From: Cuneatibacter sp. NSJ-177
Lineage (GTDB): Bacteria > Bacillota > Clostridia > Lachnospirales > Lachnospiraceae
Direction of reading: 5' to 3'
DNA: 64,000 nt
NCBI RefSeq assembly: GCF_022867805.1
Contig: NZ_JALIFO010000006.1
Span: 496,001-560,000 of the forward strand
Position numbers and translations under genes: made by a program. The notes under the pieces were generated by a model that worked only from the letters and a program-made list of their open reading frames with translations, was not told the origin of the DNA and searched no databases. Shown piece after piece: positions 63,089-64,000 of this stretch (positions within the stretch are counted from its first letter, which is position 1; each line of letters begins with the position of its first letter).

Positions 63089-63139
63089 GAAACGCAGAGG
63101 ATGTCCTGTGGAAAAAGGACGTCTTCTGCGTTTCTTTTT
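63089..63139 (+). terminator. Intrinsic terminator after the transporter gene
   Basis: GAAACGCAGAGGATGTCC / GGACGTCTTCTGCGTTTC stem (wobble pairs) with a T-tract. Confidence 0.9.
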
Positions 63140-63161
63140 CAAAAAGGATCCAGATTTTGCC

Positions 63162-63190
63162 TTGTGTCATGGGACGGGCTTTGTTATAAT
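63162..63190 (+). promoter_or_regulatory. Promoter of the NYN-domain gene
   Basis: TTGTGT, 17-base spacer, consensus TATAAT. Confidence 0.8.
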
Positions 63191-63242
63191 AGTTCTGTGT
63201 TGCTTTGTCTGGGAAGGCAAAGAAGGTAGGAAGGGAGATTTC

Positions 63243-64000
63243 ATGCAGGAAGAATTAAAATTTGCAGTCCTGATTGATGCGGACAATATTTCCAATAAAT
63301 ACATTAAAATAATTTTGGATGAGATCGCAAATTACGGGATTGCCACTTATAAAAGAATTTACGGAGACTGGACGGATACCCGTCTGGGCTCGTGGAAGCC
63401 GGTGCTTCTCGACAATTCCATTGTGCCGATTCAGCAGTACAGTTACACCACCGGGAAAAACTCGACGGATTCTGCGATGATCATTGACGCGATGGATATT
63501 CTGTACTCCAAAAGCGTACAGGGATTTTGCATCGTCTCATCGGACAGCGATTTCACCCGCCTTGTGGCAAGGCTGCGGGAGTCCGGCATGAATGTGATCG
63601 GGATGGGGGAGAGCAAGACGCCCAAGCCCTTTATCGCCGCCTGCAACCAGTTCAAGTATCTGGATATCCTGCTGGCCAACGCCAATAAAGCCGAGAAAAA
63701 GGCCCAGGCACCGTCTCCGGCGGCTCCGGCGAAGGAAAAGGAGAAAGAGCGGGAGAAGGAAAAGGAGCGCTTTCGGACACCTGCCAAGCAGGAGCTAAAG
63801 ATGGCGGAAATCCCGGAAGAGGAAAAGCCCGCGGAACCAAAGACAAATCTGGAGATGATCAAACAGGCGATCCGTTCCCTGGTGGAAGAAGGGTCGGATG
63901 AGGATGGCTGGATGTTTTCCGCGGATCTGGGAAATCAGCTGGCAAAACGGTTTCCTGATTTTGACGTCCGGAATTTTGGCTTTACAAAGCTGACGCCGTT
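63243..64000 (+). CDS. NYN-domain ribonuclease-like protein (partial, 3' end off the window)
   Basis: The visible 252 codons start MQEELKFAVLIDADNISNKY with PIN-like acidic residues (DADN; DWTD; NSTDSAMIIDAMD; VSSDSDFTRLV), the LabA/NYN fold. A Lys/Glu-rich linker of about 50 residues (EKEKEREKEKE) follows, then a segment like an OST-HTH/LOTUS domain (IRSLVEEGSDEDGWMFSADL, then NQLAKRFPDFDVRNFGFTKL). This NYN plus LOTUS layout is thought to bind and cut RNA. The C-terminal end is missing. Confidence 0.88.
   Translation, partial: MQEELKFAVLIDADNISNKYIKIILDEIANYGIATYKRIYGDWTDTRLGSWKPVLLDNSIVPIQQYSYTTGKNSTDSAMIIDAMDILYSKSVQGFCIVSSDSDFTRLVARLRESGMNVIGMGESKTPKPFIAACNQFKYLDILLANANKAEKKAQAPSPAAPAKEKEKEREKEKERFRTPAKQELKMAEIPEEEKPAEPKTNLEMIKQAIRSLVEEGSDEDGWMFSADLGNQLAKRFPDFDVRNFGFTKLTP

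Overview
The window looks like chromosome from a low-to-mid GC, anaerobic, Gram-positive clostridium, most likely Lachnospiraceae or a close relative. The reasons are strong AGGAGG ribosome-binding sites, a SpoIID-type protein, a Firmicutes-type 6S RNA, Cys-lipobox binding proteins, ATP-type PEP carboxykinase, a DUF5688 protein, CUT1 sugar permeases without their own ATPase, and a TGD-tailed BspA-like surface protein. No phage, transposase, CRISPR array or plasmid gene was seen. Family names come from recognised protein motifs, not from database searches.

Layout. 1-4.4 kb (minus): FecCD-type metal-chelate/corrinoid ABC transporter followed by two tandem paralogous SAM methyltransferases; the second runs off the left edge. 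4.7-6.3 kb: a LysR regulator with a perfect operator-like palindrome, then a decayed ferredoxin (KorD-like) remnant. 6.3-10 kb: rpsO and pnp with structured leaders, a three-hairpin intergenic element and a DUF5688 gene. 10.2-28.3 kb: a large pentose/hemicellulose locus with an AraC regulator, FGGY kinase, AraD epimerase, GH31 enzyme, sugar ABC importer, a GldA/GldF-GldG-like ABC-2 system with a DUF4340 protein, a YesL-like protein, a GH127 beta-L-arabinofuranosidase and a FucI/AraA-superfamily isomerase. 28.4-33.5 kb: an orphan BlaI regulator, a small protein, tRNA-Val(GAC), a solitary N6-adenine methyltransferase, a CapA lipoprotein, a thioesterase and an HTH regulator.

33.7-38.8 kb: ilvN-ilvC, thrC and pckA (branched-chain amino acids, threonine, gluconeogenesis/PEP). 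38.9-46.99 kb: a phospholipase D-like protein, a two-component system followed by two paralogous membrane-anchored proteins of unknown function, then the radical-SAM/TIGR03915 DNA-repair-like pair. 47.1-50.9 kb: a nucleoside catabolic operon deoB-deoC-cdd-pyrimidine nucleoside phosphorylase behind a structured leader. 51-56 kb: 6S RNA, SpoIID-like protein, NADP isocitrate dehydrogenase and a CitX-CitG fusion. 56-59.6 kb: a 1.2-kb-residue leucine-rich-repeat surface protein. 59.8-63.1 kb: a LysR regulator divergent from a DUF6282 amidohydrolase-like gene and an SLC13/dicarboxylate-type transporter. 63.2 kb to the right edge: a NYN-domain protein.

How the parts fit. GH127, the isomerase, the FGGY kinase and AraD together give a complete predicted path from beta-L-arabinofuranosides to D-xylulose-5-phosphate, with the isomerase taking the place of classical AraA. 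The deo operon salvages deoxynucleosides. The least explained parts are the two-component system with its twin anchored proteins, the ABC transporter with twin methyltransferases, the Gld-type exporter inside the arabinose locus, and several structured RNA leaders (deoB, spoIID, pnp). Start codons were moved inward from the longest reading frame wherever a clear Shine-Dalgarno sequence pointed to a downstream start.
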